From Dactylis glomerata (Eukaryota > Streptophyta > Magnoliopsida > Poales > Poaceae): 64,000 nucleotides of DNA. Below, piece by piece: positions 20,929 through 33,199 of this stretch. The notes beneath the pieces are model-generated. The model did not search any database, had not been told where the DNA came from, and worked only from the letters and a program-made list of their open reading frames with translations. The first letter of the stretch is position 1; the number at the start of each line of letters is the position of its first letter. Position numbers and translations under genes: made by a program. The DNA is taken from assembly GCA_007115705.1 (NCBI GenBank), contig QXEO01000406.1, positions 4,964,775-5,028,774 on the forward strand, written 5' to 3'.

Positions 20929-23900
20929 CCGAATTTATAACAAATTCGAAGTGCCCGTTATGTAATCCATCACAATCCCAGAATCATTGTTGTGATTTAC
21001 ATAACGTAGTTGATATCACAGTCATAGCCATTAATAGTAAATAAAGGGGATTACATAGGTGGTCGCATAGACCAAACCTGACATTACATCAACATGCAGC
21101 GGAATAACACTTTGGGTCCATATTGTCAAGCTTCAACTGCACAGGCAAAGCAGACAGTAGGAAATGAGCCTAATTCGCAAAGTCGTCAATGAGTCCTTCC
21201 TTCTTGATCTTGCTCCTTCAAGTCTGGCCAAGTTAATAGCCAGGGACACAGCCATGAGTACATTGGATGCACTTGCAAACCATCTTATAAACAAAGTGAT
21301 GAGAGAGATATGCATGGTTGATATGGTGGACTAAGCACTAAGTTTATTTGCCAAAAAGCTAGTTTGTTTCCCAAGAATTTTCATTCGTAGACAAGAAGAT
21401 TTAATTCTCTAAGTTAAATCTAAAGAGGAACTTCAAGGGTGTCAATGTCAATGTCAAGTCAAGTCATTCACCAAGTTCACCATGAGTTATTATCATTCTT
21501 GACAAAAGTCAAGTACAGCTTGCCAACTGTCCATAACCGCGGATGCGGCTATTCGAATAGTTTGAAAACCTCTGCAGAGGGGTACACTTTACCCACAAGA
21601 TTTGATACATCTGCCGGGAGAAATCCACGGATCATCACACACAAGTATGCGGGTTTCAGATAATCAAACAAACTCTTTCACTTGCTCACCCTAGTATAGG
21701 ATCCTTCCCTAGAGCCCGGGGTACGGAATCCCCGCTCCGGCGCCTCTAGTTCTGGCCGCTCTAGGATGCCGGATTAGTGGAATCCACTCGGTTCAAAAGT
21801 AACCGCTCACGGTGTCCTTCCATAAAGGTTTGATAGAAGGCCTCCCATACTACGGTAAACAAGCTACGGACTAAGCCCCTTCCCATATAGGGGTAATGTG
21901 GTCGTACGGTATGGTTGGCTCACATAGTACATCACTTAGTATCATTTAACAAATACATTTCATAGTTCTTAGTCACGATTATTTTCCTTCATAAAACCAT
22001 CATGTAGTAGTGGTTTCCCAAATCAAGTTTTCAAGTTCAAAACCACCAGGTTCAAATGGGGTTCCTCTAGAGATAGCATCAATTTTATTAGCGACTAAGC
22101 AACTACATTGAGGGATGATACCACTAAGTAGAGTTGGATAAACTCAGCTTGATGCTCTTGCTAAACAAGACATCACTACACTTCTATCATTCTACTCTAG
22201 CAATTCAATCATGCAATTTACTGAAATCAAGTAGAATGCAATATTAAAACTATGCATTGGGAGTATGAATCAAAAGATGGCTTGCCTGGCTTGGCAAAGT
22301 CAAAATAGTCTTCATCTTCATCTTGGGTTGGTTGATCTCCATCTCCATTTCTTGGTGGACTTCAGGATCCATTCTCCTTACTCTCGTTGTCGTCTAATCA
22401 TCGAAAATCAAATAAGCATACAATCACCACACAATTCCCAAACAACACATATTCACTCAAATAAGGATCGTTGGGGTAAGGGAAACTATCTAGGAAGTCT
22501 ATGGAGAGTGGCTTCGAAGATAATTGAGTTCCGATGAATGAGATTATTGAGTTGTTGTATCTAAGTAGGGTTTATTTATTTTGGATTATGAAAATATCTC
22601 CTGCAAGTCCTTTTTGACCAAGGTCGTGGACTACAAGTAGATAATCAAGATTATGGTTCAACCAAAGAGGCTTCATAGGATTTGGAGTCTTTTTCTTTTA
22701 TCGAAGCTATTTCTAGTTTGCAAGTATTTAGTAATCAAGTTTGAATCTACAAGTACAATCTAGGAATCCTAGTTGACTTGGATCCAGGGTTATAGATCAC
22801 ATTTAGAAATGTGGTTGATTCGAATTGGTTTCATATCATTTCCATATTTTGAGATAGGTGTGCAAGTTTGAGTTTCTAATTACTACTATGTAGTATTAAA
22901 TTTCCAAATACTTCCTACAAGCTCACATGGACTAAGATCAATACCTATAGATAGGTATTTGGAAATATGGTTTAACAATAAGAGTTCCATAAAAAATTTG
23001 ATTATAGATTTGAGTTTAAGAAAATCCTATATGGCAATTGCCCATTTAACCATATAGGTAAATAGCATTTACTTTAAAAGGTTCAAAAATCATATCTAAT
23101 GGTATAGGCAGATGGGTATCACTAATTGTGAATTTATAAAGTTGGATTTATATTTTTAGGAATTTTATTTGAATTGATCTGGATTTTCTAAGTTGAAAAA
23201 GCTCCTGTTTTGTTATTTTTACTGCCACCACTATGTAAATCTAATTGTGTTGAAACCACTTCTAAAGGATAGCTTATGTTCTAAGGTTTCCAGAACATAT
23301 TCATTTGTTAAATTTGAATTGGTAGATCTCCGGGAAAATTAAATATACGAAAGCATCTGAATGAGTTTTTCAAGAATCGAAAAATATATTAACCCCTTTT
23401 TTTTTACTCGGGCCGGACACACGGACTAAACTGGGCCGGCCCACTAGGCTGTAGTCCGGCGTGGGAAGGAGAAAAAAATAGCAAACCGGCCTGACAGCGG
23501 GGGCCCAGCTGTCAGGACCGATTAATCGAAACGGTACGTGGTCGTTCTCGACGCGGGATACTGGGAGGAACTCACCGACGGCGAGGAAGGGCGCGGTGGC
23601 GGAGCTCGACGAGGAAGGCACGGGAGGCGACGGCGAGCAGCAAACCGGCGGAGGAGCTCCTCCTCTTCCACCTTGTCCAGGCGGCAGCTTGAGGGCGGTG
23701 CTAGAACGCTGGGAACGGCAGGGTGCTCCGGAGCTCGGCCGGCTCCGGCGGGCTCAAACCTGCGAGCAACTAGCGAGGAGATTATGTCTAGGAGGTAGAG
23801 GGAGGTGGTGTGAATCTTTCCTGCCAACAATGGCGGCTTTTTATAGACGGGAGAGGGAGCACGAGGTGAGGGGATCTGCGGCCAGAGCGCGGCCGGTGTC

Positions 23901-25357
23901 GGCTACAGAAGGGACGCGGCGGTCGGTGCTTTCGGCGGAGGGCTGTGGAGGGTTGCAGGCACTCGCTGGCGCGCTTGCGGGTGGCGGGGTGGTCGGTTCA
24001 GAAGGGGACACGCTAGGGGGTCCGGGGCGGTTTTCCTCCATGCCTTCCATGTCTCACGACCTGGGGTCGGGCAGAGGGGGCTGAGGATCGACACAGGGGT
24101 GAGAGGGGATGTCCTTGAGTACGGCTAGGTCTGCTAGGTAGTACGGAAACAGTGTCATATACAGTGAGTTGGATTTTCTGGATTTCTGCCCACAAGGTGT
24201 TCGACGAAATGTCCGCAAGAAATAAAAATTCAAATTTTTGAAATTTTCAAATTGGGTTGGTCAAGATATTGGATAAGGATTCCAAACATATTTTTGTTAT
24301 GAAGAAATATGATGTTTTGCAAAAATCTTATTTCAATTTTGAAGTATGGTCTCTGTTTCAGATTCAAACTTTGGCAGATGTTTGAGTGGGGTTCTGGTTT
24401 GAGTTTTTGTTTGAAAAACTTTGGTTGAGTAAGTATGTAGTTTGGTCAAGCTCAACCAACTGACCACACACTTAATTGATTTACAGATTGCTTAATTTAA
24501 GTGTCCAAAGTAGGGTAGTCAATAACATTTTCTAGATCAAACTTTTCTTCTCTTTTTCTTTATTTCTCTTGCTTCTGGTTCTTTTGATCTTTGTGGTTCT
24601 TCTCTAATGCTTCTGTTGGTTAAGTTTGAATTAACTAAACATTGCACAACAAATTAAAAGCCACATGAAATCATAAAAGACCTATATTAAAACTCTATGC
24701 ATACATGCAATATGAAGTGCAAAAGTTTTATCTTGGTCCAAAGGTGTTGGTTTTCTTGTAGATGACATGGAGTTGGGAATGACCTCTTATTTGAATTCAA
24801 ACTTTGGTAGAATATTAAATAGAGTTCCAAGTTGATTTTTGTTTCAAACTTTATTGTATTTGATTCTTTGTAACTTGTTCTTAGTTGTGGTGGAGAGATG
24901 CATGATGGTATAGTTCAAATATTGCTTAATATATAAGGGCAAAGTAGTGTAATAGGTAATTTTTTTAAGATCACTACTTCCACTTTTCTTACTTAGGTTT
25001 TTGTGTTGCGGTTTATTTTCTTGATTCTTTTCTATTTGTTTGTGATTGCTTGACTAAATTTTGGTTTGGCCATTGACCCAAATGGGTTTAGCATGTAACC
25101 ATACACAAAATTTAATAGTTAGAAAACTCTTTCAATTTAACAAAAATCTTTATTTAAAACTTTGGGCTCAAAGGATTTGTTTTAAAGCCCTTCTCATACT
25201 CTTTTTATTTGAAGCATGGGAGCAAATGCTCAAATTCACAAGTTTTAAAAGACAATAAATTAATCTTGTATTCAAAATGAAAGTTTTTGTTGTCTCCAAA
25301 ATTTGGTATTTTAATAAATCCATTTATTTCTATTTCCCAAAAATTTGGGTTGTTACA
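20929..25357 (-). mobile_element. Solo LTR (4.4 kb) of a Tekay-like Gypsy family
   Basis: The plus strand starts TGTGACACCCCCGAATTT and ends AAATTTGGGTTGTTACA, so both ends obey TG...CA. It is flanked by AGTAT (20924-20928) and GGTAT (25358-25362), a 5-bp target duplication with one difference. No gag, pol or primer site lies inside. Like the 3.2-kb LTRs at 37067 it begins (minus strand) TGTAACA, has a GC-rich block in the middle (23400-24150) and a motif series around 21540-21600 that parallels 37650-37740. A single LTR with target duplication is the product expected of LTR-LTR recombination. Confidence 0.8.
23840..23845 (-). promoter_or_regulatory. TATA box of the solo LTR
   Basis: TATAAA on the minus strand (CGTCTATAAAAAGCC) within the GC-rich part of the LTR, the usual place for the LTR promoter in this family. 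Confidence 0.55.
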
Positions 25358-25362
25358 GGTAT

Positions 25363-26228
25363 GGGGCGAGGAATGACTCTGTGTTTGCGTATCCTCCGTC
25401 AACTAGGTAAAACTTGCCAGGAGGTACTGTAAAACCAGTGGCCTTTGCAGAGCGAAGCACTCGAGCATCTGTGGCCGAACCCTCCCAACCACAAGAAATG
25501 TATGTGATGTTAAGGTCAAAGTCACACGCTATCATTACGTTGTGGCTGAGGGTTCCCTTCCTATTTCGGAATGGTGTAGCGAGGTGGGGTGATATGGAAA
25601 TAGGCACGTGCGTTCCATCAATTGCCCCTATGCAATTCTGCAAAGTAACAAAGAAGTGGTGATATAAATAAGGATGTGAATCAAGGTAAGGAAGAAGTTT
25701 GGGTTTCAAAATAAGAACCTCGAAATAGGGGAAGAATATGTCATCATTAGCTATTCTTGGATGTGGATGGTCCATAATGGGAGGCTTCAGAAATCGCCTA
25801 CTTAGGACAGGGATGATATTGAAGAACTCTCTTATACATTTGTGGAAGGTGCGGTTGCTGTGTTGGAACTCCAATTGTAGGGCTTCAAAAGAGGCATTGC
25901 GTGACAACATGTAGAGGAAAAAAGCGAGTTTCTCTTCAACCTTAATCCTCTTGTCCTTCAATAATTTTTCTCTTCTAAGATAGGATGCCAAGGATCTGAA
26001 AATGTGTGGCTCCATCCTATAGGCTACCCGGCAATTCTTAACATGTCCGTCAAGGATTCCTTGAACACGCTGCATGCCATATAGGACAGAGCTATGCCGC
26101 TGCGTTCTCTCTACTTGCCCTCTTCTACTCCTTTTGTGATAGTGCAATATTGGTAAAAGTAAGAACATAAACTCATCATCGTCTTCCTCTCTCCTCTTCC
26201 TAATAAGCTTTAGTCTTTGTGTATTCAT
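25363..26228 (-). pseudogene. HARBI1-like transposase, N-terminal and central part
   Basis: From MNTQRLKLIRKRREEDDD (ATG at 26228; the open frame starts earlier but reads as intron). An HTH-like region follows (MEPHIFRSLASYLRRE, EEKLAFFLYMLSRNASFEAL), then the DDE nuclease: CIGAIDGTHVPI with the first Asp and FYLVDGGYANTESFLAPY with the second. The frame is broken exactly after LAPY by the solo LTR. Apart from that insertion no stop is seen. HARBI1-type nucleases cut at TIRs and integrate at 3-bp TWA sites. Confidence 0.88.
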
Positions 26229-26330
26229 TGCAACATTAAAGCAATAGCAAATAAAGGCGGACAATAAGAATACAAAAGCTAGATTGCATGGTTTCACATC
26301 AAAAACAATAGCAGTAAATATGATTCATAC

Positions 26331-26406
26331 CAAAAACAGGAGTTCTCACAGGATCCCAAGATGGAGGTGGTTGATCTAAGCCAACAATAGGCCAAGGAGC
26401 AGGTAT
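26331..26406 (-). other. Upstream exon of the Harbinger transposase gene
   Basis: Minus-strand exon between acceptor GGTAG (26409-26407) and donor GTATGA (from 26330). It reads IPAPWPIVGLDQPPPSWDPV and RTPVF, ending in phase 1. The peptide style is familiar from grass Harbinger transposase N-termini. How it joins the main exon is not resolved. Confidence 0.5.
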
Positions 26407-26410
26407 CTAC

Positions 26411-27416
26411 CAAAAAAAGAAGAAGCTAAATTAAAAACACAGGGGCAGAGATTAATGGATAAGGTTTTCAATTATGCAGAGGATAATATAAATTGTATCT
26501 ACAGAACTGCTCGGTAGCCATGGCCAAAGTAAAAATTCAGACGCCGTGCAGGATTGAAACGCACGCAATAACTCACTGATTTGGACCGAGCTCAAAACCA
26601 CAGCCCAGGTAACAACTCAGACAAAACCTAGCTATTTTAGTTAGCTAGGAAGCTGGTTTGTCAGCCAGATTAACTGATTAAGACACCATAGGATTAAGTC
26701 ACTGTCCGGATGCCTGGCAACTTGAGCCCAACCATGGCATTGAACGAACTTTTCGATAATAGTCATGGACATATATGGTTTGTACATTGAACAGCTAATC
26801 CACACAGACTGTCATACGCTATTTTATTATGTCTGTAAATTAAATAGCTAATCAACACTTTCTTAATCTAATAAACTGCCACAGAGAGGTTGAGCATGCC
26901 GCTCCAAGGCCTTCTCAACCTGCAGCGCTTCCTCCATCGACTACCAACTCGAGGATAAAGCGTCGGGGACCAACATCGACATCCAACACAGCGGCTGGCA
27001 CGGCTGAGCTCGGGATGACGAGATGAGCGGCCGCTCGGGACAGGAACATGAGGCACCAACCGCTGGGCGTAGGTGGAGGTCGCGACGGCAGAGCTCATCT
27101 CGTTGGAGCCGCGAGCTCCTAGAGCTCCATCGCGGACGGCGGCGAGCAAGAAACCCTAGGGAAGAGGGGAAAAGGGAAGGAGGTGCGAGAACTCACCGGG
27201 GACCACTCGCCGGAGGAGTATCTCGTCAGTGCCGTCTTGATTTGCTCGGCCGTCGTCTCCTTTCCCCGCCGCCATCTCCTTTCCCCGCCGCCGTCACTTC
27301 TCTCTCTCCCTTCCACGAGTAGAAACACGAGGGTAGCCTCGTGGGTGAAAATACCAGAGGATGGAGGTTATCGGGCCGGGAAATTTGGGGATGGGCCAGG
27401 AAATTCCCTAAAAATA
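26411..27416 (-). other. 5' region of the Harbinger gene
   Basis: AT-rich to about 26870, then GC-rich and leader-like. A minus frame at 26868-27149 is open but shows no recognisable domain. No reliable exon call is possible. Confidence 0.35.
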
Positions 27417-27516
27417 CCTGAGAAGTAAACGGGCTGTTGGGAAACTTTCGGGATTTGCTCGTGGGCCGGGAATTTCCACTTCCAACCCCAAAAAAACCTG
27501 AGAAGTAAACAAGGCC
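27417..27516. repeat. Putative Harbinger right terminal region
   Basis: Two direct copies of CCTGAGAAGTAAAC (27417-27430 and 27497-27510), the second followed by AAGGCC. Reading inward, the end would be GGCCTTGTTTACTTCTCAGG. No left partner is visible. Confidence 0.4.
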
Positions 27517-27758
27517 TCAAGGTGTTCGAGATGCAGCAGATGGACGGCCGGGGGCTGGAGAAGCTGCGTGGCGGCGCGCAAGAGCGGCTGAACAGGGAGA
27601 GGAAGGGCAAGGTGCCTCTCATCCTGGAGGACGGCCGGAAGAGGAAGCATGGAGATGAGACGTGGCCAGCAGCGGCGCGCCATGAGCCGAGGGCTGCGCC
27701 CGTCGCGCCGCCTCCGGAGGGGTCTTACAAGGAAGCTCTCGTGAGCGGCGGCAACTAG
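27514..27758 (+). pseudogene. 3' exon fragment of an unidentified gene
   Basis: A GC-rich open frame enters directly from the putative Harbinger end and reads MQQMDGRGLEKLRGGAQERL, then KGKVPLILEDGRKRKHGDE, ending SYKEALVSGGN with TAG at 27756. It is highly charged with no known domain. The following 200 bp are AT-rich and resemble a 3' UTR. I read it as the last exon of a host gene cut by the transposon; the rest is not in the window. Confidence 0.35.
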
Positions 27759-29689
27759 CGGTTTCGCCGTGCGCGGTAACAAACAATAAGAGGGGTTGCC
27801 CACCTCAATGTGCTATGTCATCAGGTAGTGGAGAAGCATTGGCTTAAGGCTACGCCATTCTGTATTTTGTACACTTTGTCATGTAAATTACCTGGACTTT
27901 CTCCTTATAGTTTGTACTAGTACTTGTTAATTGTAATCTATCACATACCGGAATAATGTTTGCGCAAAATAACGTCGTATTTTGAATGAGCCGGTTCTAA
28001 TCTCGTCGTTGTTAGACAAAAGGCCAAGTCGTTAGGTAGCAGCAGGTGTCGGCTTTGTAACGGGTGCTAAACGCGACACGGCTAAATGTAGCTTATGCCG
28101 AAATTCCCTACCATTATGGACGCCTTTAAAAAATCAAAAAATAGCAATATGAAGTTTTAAAAATATTGGGTAAATTTTAGATATATACAATGATTTATTA
28201 TAACGGTGTGGAAAAAAATCAAAGTGAAATAATGCGTACTTTGGGCTGCGCATAATTGACAAATTTGAACATCTAAAGTATTGTACCGTCCAACCTTCTA
28301 AATACCCAAAGGTTTGTCAAATTTTTTATGTATCCTAAAATATTAAGTATTTTATGTTAAGTTTTTATGAATACATAGAATACATCATTGACTATAACCA
28401 AGCTTTTTTTCAGTTTTTTCAAAACTACAAATAATTGTTTTCAAATTTTGAAAAAAAATGGGAGCTATTTAGCTCGGGCTAAATTTTGAGGTTTTCAAAA
28501 AAAAAAAAATTTAAGTGAATTTTACTTTTTACCCCTAGTAATATATTGCTAACATAAATTATCTCCTTGAGTGAAAATTTGTCTTAATTACCCTTCTTAT
28601 AAGAATTTGACCCTCTAGTTTTTATATGTATCTCTTGAGTAAGGCGTGATGCGGGTTTTAAAAATACCAAAATAATAATAATAAATTAAAAAACTGGATA
28701 TGAGAACTATACATGATTGTCAATCACGAGCTCCCATCTTTGCTTATTTTTTATGCCATATTAGCGTAACATACTTATCCTATCTAACCAAAACAAACAA
28801 AATCCAAAACAAACAAAATGGCAATTACTTCTAACTGAGACGTTTCAATAAAATTTTCTCCAAATAAGGAAATATGTGTCATAAATACTTAACTATAGGT
28901 AAAAAGTAAAATTTACTCATTTTTTATGACGGGTGTTCCGATCTTCGCATCTGTGCAATAAAAGAAAATGTATTATAAATTTTTACTGAAATGATACAAG
29001 GCTCAATGAAATTAACAGAAGATAAGTAGCACACCGCTATCACAAATATCACAGGAAAGAGTCTAAAACAAACTTTGAACTTGTAAAAGAAAAGAGTGTA
29101 AAGGAATCTTGAACTTGTGAATAAAAGATAAGTTGAACCCTGAACTTCTAATCCTAAAAGTTTTAAATGTTCAATCCGACATCTCCATGTCAGAAAAATG
29201 TGAGCCTACTTGTCATATCCTCCTTCTCCCCTACCTCTCTATGATTCCCCGAACTCCCTTTCACCCGCTGGTCTTGCGACTCAGCGAAGAGTCCGCTCGC
29301 TATGCCTAGTGGTTCATGGTGGCAATTCCCCTTTCTCCTACTATGTCGGAAAAAGAGACCATCCATCCTGACCGAGACACTGTTGATGTTTCAGTTGCAA
29401 TCGATGGTGAAACTTATGACTACCATGAAGGAAATATGACGGTCTAGAGCAATGTTTCAACTGCAGTCATGTTGCAAATCGTAATTAGCATGAATCATGA
29501 AGCAATCCGACGATCCAACGCATTCTCTGCAGTTACAACTCATAGGTAACACGAATAATCACGACTCAATCCAACAATTTAAGGTTTGAAGTAAGCTAAT
29601 TCTTAGTCGACTGGAAATTAGTAAAACTGGAACTTTAATTATATTAAAGTTGTTGTTATTCGCTTCCCGTGCTACACGACCATGCTTCG
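27759..29689. other. AT-rich sequence without recognised features
   Basis: UTR-like sequence to about 27960, then AT-rich DNA with short A runs (for example 28497-28511). No ORF, terminal repeat or known family identified. Confidence 0.5.
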
Positions 29690-30213
29690 GTTTGGAAAAG
29701 TTAGACCCTCCAAAAGTCAAGTCCTTTACGTTGCTAGCTATTCAAAATAAGATAGTGGAGTTTCTCCCCTATGCAAAATAGTACCAAAAAATGGTTAGCC
29801 ACATCTTCATCCGATGCCATTATACATTAGGCTTTGTGGACTAACTAAAAATTATCTAGGTATTCAATCTATCGATCTAGAAGCATAGCCGACACAAACA
29901 ATCCAAGACTGGTGGTCCATCATGACTAGGCGCAAAGATTTGGCTTCCATCACTCTCCTATCATTTTGGAAAATTTGGAATAAGTGTAACACAAGGGTTT
30001 TCACAAACCAGCACGCCCCGTATGTAATTCTAGGGGAAATAAAGCATGCGTCTAAGTCTAACTTATGGCTGCTAGTGTGCTCCAATCGAATGAGCTATTT
30101 AATACTTAGAGATTAGGACCGTTGTTGTATTATGACATTTTATTTTTCTTATATACTCCTATCTTAATTACTCAAATATGGGAAAGCTTTTGCCCTTCTT
30201 ATTTAAAGAAAAA
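29690..30213 (+). mobile_element. LINE (non-LTR) 3'-end fragment
   Basis: Around 29800 one frame reads SHIFIRCHYT, like the zinc-binding zf-RVT segment after plant LINE reverse transcriptase. 29922-30116 reads RRKDLASITLLSFWKIWNKC then NQHAPYVILGEIKHASKS, a typical LINE C-terminus. It is followed by a 3' UTR with GGGAAAGCTTTTGCCC near the end (30179-30194) and an A-rich stretch. Several stops; 5' truncated, as is usual for LINEs. Confidence 0.65.
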
Positions 30214-30615
30214 GGTCTATCCTATCCAGCATGCATCACATCCATACTACCAACGGAACCGACAAATGGAACGTTTGAGGACGCGCATAATGAGACGAAC
30301 TAGTAAGCATCCACGTGTAATGCACACAATCACTCGATAACACATCCAAACACGTATGTCCTTCCGATTTCATGAATCCTAACTCATTTGCTCGATGATG
30401 CTCATAGCCAAAAGGTGTTTTGTAATCTCTCATGTCATTCCTCCATCCTCACACAGAGGCGGCGACATCAACACCAATCACCATCGCCAAACCCTATGGT
30501 CCGGCACATAAAATTTGTTGTCTCTTCACACGCACACCACGACAACCACCACAAAGTTTCTATGTGAGTCCCTTCCCGACTCCCTTCGTAATCACGTTGA
30601 TGAGCCATACAAATC
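30214..30615. other. Unassigned sequence
   Basis: Nothing recognisable: no ORF of note, repeat or terminal motif before the LTR start at 30616. Confidence 0.5.
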
Positions 30616-31649
30616 TGTAACATCCCAAGATTTTATCAAATTTTGAAGTGAAATTTTTGTTTTTGTTTTGTATGTATTGATTGAATTTTCATAGGGATTT
30701 AAAACTTTTTGATTATATTTAAAAAGCTTTACTAGAAAAACTATATCAAACTTCCTAGTATTCTTGAAGGACTCCTTTGAGAAAACAAAGTATCAAAATA
30801 TTATTATTTTTCTTCCATTCAAACCTATGCAAGCCTATTGCAAAGTAATGTTTCCAAAATGGTTTATGTTAAAGCTTGCATTACTGAAAATGTGTTTTAA
30901 AATGAATTTCAAATATTATTTTAATAAAAGTATTTTCCCTGATTTCAAAGGATTATTTCTCAAACCATATTTCTATTTTCTTTATGCAAGTAAAGCCCTT
31001 TGGCCAAACCCATAAAGTTTTATAAAAAAATCTTATTTTATTTTGAAAACTTGTTTATTACTATTTTAAGAGACTATTTTGAATTTTATAAATTTCTCTG
31101 CATTGGTTTGAATTGATTTGGTTCTATTTTGCAAAAGTTATGAAACAAATAAGAAAATAGAAAAAGAAAAGAACAAAAAAAAATAAAAGAAGGCTGCGGG
31201 GAGCCTTTCGGCCCAGCCCCTGAAGAAGCCCGCGCCCCAGTTTCGCGTTTTCCCGAAAGGGTATGCTTCGGCCTCGCCCCGACGCTGACAGGTGAACCCC
31301 ACCTGTCAGATCGTCATCAAGCTCGGGACAGAGCCCTCCCCTCTCACGGCGTTGCCCCTGGCCGCCCGATGCGCCTCTCTAGCCTGAACCCTACCCCCCT
31401 CACCATGTCTTCCTCCCCTATAAAACCCCCCTCGACCCCCTCCTTCCTCTCCTTTCTTTTCCTCTCGTGAAATCCTCTCCAAGCCGACAAATTTCTTGTC
31501 AGAGACCTGTAGACTCCGCCACCAATCTTCGTTGATTCTGGCCCGGTCAGTCACCCCCACGCCCTCTTCCTTCTCCCAATCACTTCCCTTTCTCTAGCGC
31601 ACCCTCCTAACACATTCTTTCGATAAATCTCGGAGCAAACCATCTCCAC
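30616..31649 (+). repeat. Gypsy LTR fragment (5' part)
   Basis: Begins TGTAACATCCCAAG and is visibly homologous to the LTR start at 49645 for about 300 bp, though clearly diverged. It becomes GC-rich and carries a TATA box (TATAAA, 31419-31424) followed by a CT-rich leader. It is cut at 31649 by the minus-strand Gypsy LTR. Confidence 0.65.
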
Positions 31650-32223
31650 TGATGCCTGGCCGAAGCACACCGCCGCTAACGAGGTTCAACCCTGGCAATG
31701 CCCATGTTTGTGGGCTTTCGAGACATGGAGTGCTAGTGGGATCTGGCGAACTCGACGGCGATCAGACAAGGAACACAGGGTTTACCCAGGTTCGGCCCCC
31801 TTGGAAGGGTAAAGACCTACGTCCTGCTTGTTGGATCTAGCCGAAAGTGGAGAGCTCTAATGCTTCGAGCGCTCCGGTGTGAGGTGGTGAAAAAGTGTCT
31901 AGAGAGGCGCTACGATCTCCCTCCCAACCTTTTATATACGAATGTTGGGTCCCGGGATTGTTCTCCAAGTTGATTACAGATAGAATCGGTTTGAATAAAC
32001 CCTAGACGAGTCCTAATTCGACTAGGTCTCCTCCTTCGAATCTTCATCTTGCATGCCAAGTTATGTCCATGGGCCGCGCCAGGCTGATATCATCATGGGC
32101 CTTGTGATTCCTTCGATGGTTATCCTTCCTGGGCCGACAACCAGGTAGGCGAATATCGAGGGCCTATTCGGCATTCCTTCGTCAGTAGCCCTTGAGTGCC
32201 TGGGATAGTCGAAGACTATGGCA
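31650..32223 (-). repeat. 3' LTR of the minus-strand Gypsy fragment
   Basis: Minus strand: a purine-rich tract (GGAAGGAGGAGGTGAAG) precedes TGCCATAGTC; the far end reads CCAGGCATCA. A TATA box (TATATAAAAGG, 31931-31936 core) lies within. The LTR start is the less certain edge. Confidence 0.5.
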
Positions 32224-32228
32224 GGGCT

Positions 32229-33199
32229 TCACCTCCTCCTTCCTACCCATATCATCCTCCCCCCTTCAAAAAGCGTTGTCCCCAACGTGTGAGGGTCTGC
32301 TCGAAAGGGTGGCGGAATATCAAGAATACCACCACGCATATTCGTCATCTTCAAGTCTTGCTTGCGTTCCTCACCACATCCTTCCTCTTGGCCTGCTCGA
32401 CTTGATACAGCCCTAGGTGGTTGCACCTCTTTTCTTCGCCAAATAAACTTGTACTTAGGCGCCTCCACCTTCTTCTTCTCAATCCTTGCTGGAACCTTGC
32501 GTTGCTGAACATGAACCTGCTTAGCACAAACCTGCAAAGTAGTAATGCCCGGGCCACACAACTGACGAACATGTCCATCTTTGCCTATATGCACATGCAC
32601 TGCTGCTCCAACAAAATGTCTCTGAGGTGTTCTAACAAAACTGTGGCTGACTACCCGCGGCACCCTATGCACCGGAACACGATCAGCAACAATGTCATCG
32701 GTCTGAACACCCATGTCAACACGAACTAGAAGTGGAACACATGCTGACATATCCTTCCCTTCATCAATAAGAGGCTTGACTTCAACCGGCTTGTCACTAA
32801 CAAGAACAACTGGCTTGTCATCTACAGGCTTGGTTGAAACATTATCACCATCGATGCTTTTCGCATCATGCTCCTCATGCTACGGCGTAGCTAGCCCAGA
32901 TTTTGGCTTAGCCTTGCGCAACTTTGCCTTGTGTACCACCAGCTCAACATCAGACTTTATTTGATCATCCTGCATAGGTTTCAAAGTCCGCTGTTTGCCA
33001 TCATGCACAAAAGAATATGTATTTGCTCTCCCAGCATGCATAACATTGCGATCATACTGCCATGGACGTCCAAGTAACAGCCCACACACTTCCAATGGCA
33101 ACACATCGCATTCCACCTCATCAACATAGTCATCAATTGTAAATGGCACACGCACCTTGTGAGTAATCTTCAGCATACCGCAGCTATTAATCCACTCAA
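32229..33199 (-). pseudogene. Gypsy protease C-terminal half and downstream linker
   Basis: Reads WINSCGMLKITHKVRVPFTI, LPLEVCGLLLGRPWQYDRNV and NTYSFVHDGKQRTLKPMQDD, the second half of a Gypsy aspartic protease with the ILLGRPW-type block. A TAG at 32880-32882 (CAG expected) interrupts it. The frame then continues through a Lys/Val-rich linker and a long Gln/Arg/His-rich segment to the polypurine tract. No RT is found, so this family too is gag-protease only here. Confidence 0.75.

Larger units (their letters stand above)
20420..27516 (-). mobile_element. PIF/Harbinger transposon remnant
   Basis: Contains a HARBI1-like transposase gene on the minus strand, split by a solo LTR (20929-25357). 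The right edge is marked by CCTGAGAAGTAAAC copies at 27417 and 27497 just before AAGGCC; these look terminal, but no inverse copy is found on the left, so the left end is unresolved. The second (Myb-like) Harbinger ORF is not seen. Confidence 0.65.

Noticed and set aside
22265..24195. Host gene within the solo LTR (several 60-160 codon frames)
   Set aside because: Frames cluster in the GC-rich LTR promoter block, overlap on both strands and show no domain.
27023..27328. Coding exon on the plus strand near the Harbinger right end
   Set aside because: Arg/Ser-rich, overlaps equally long antisense frames, and no motif or splice context supports it.
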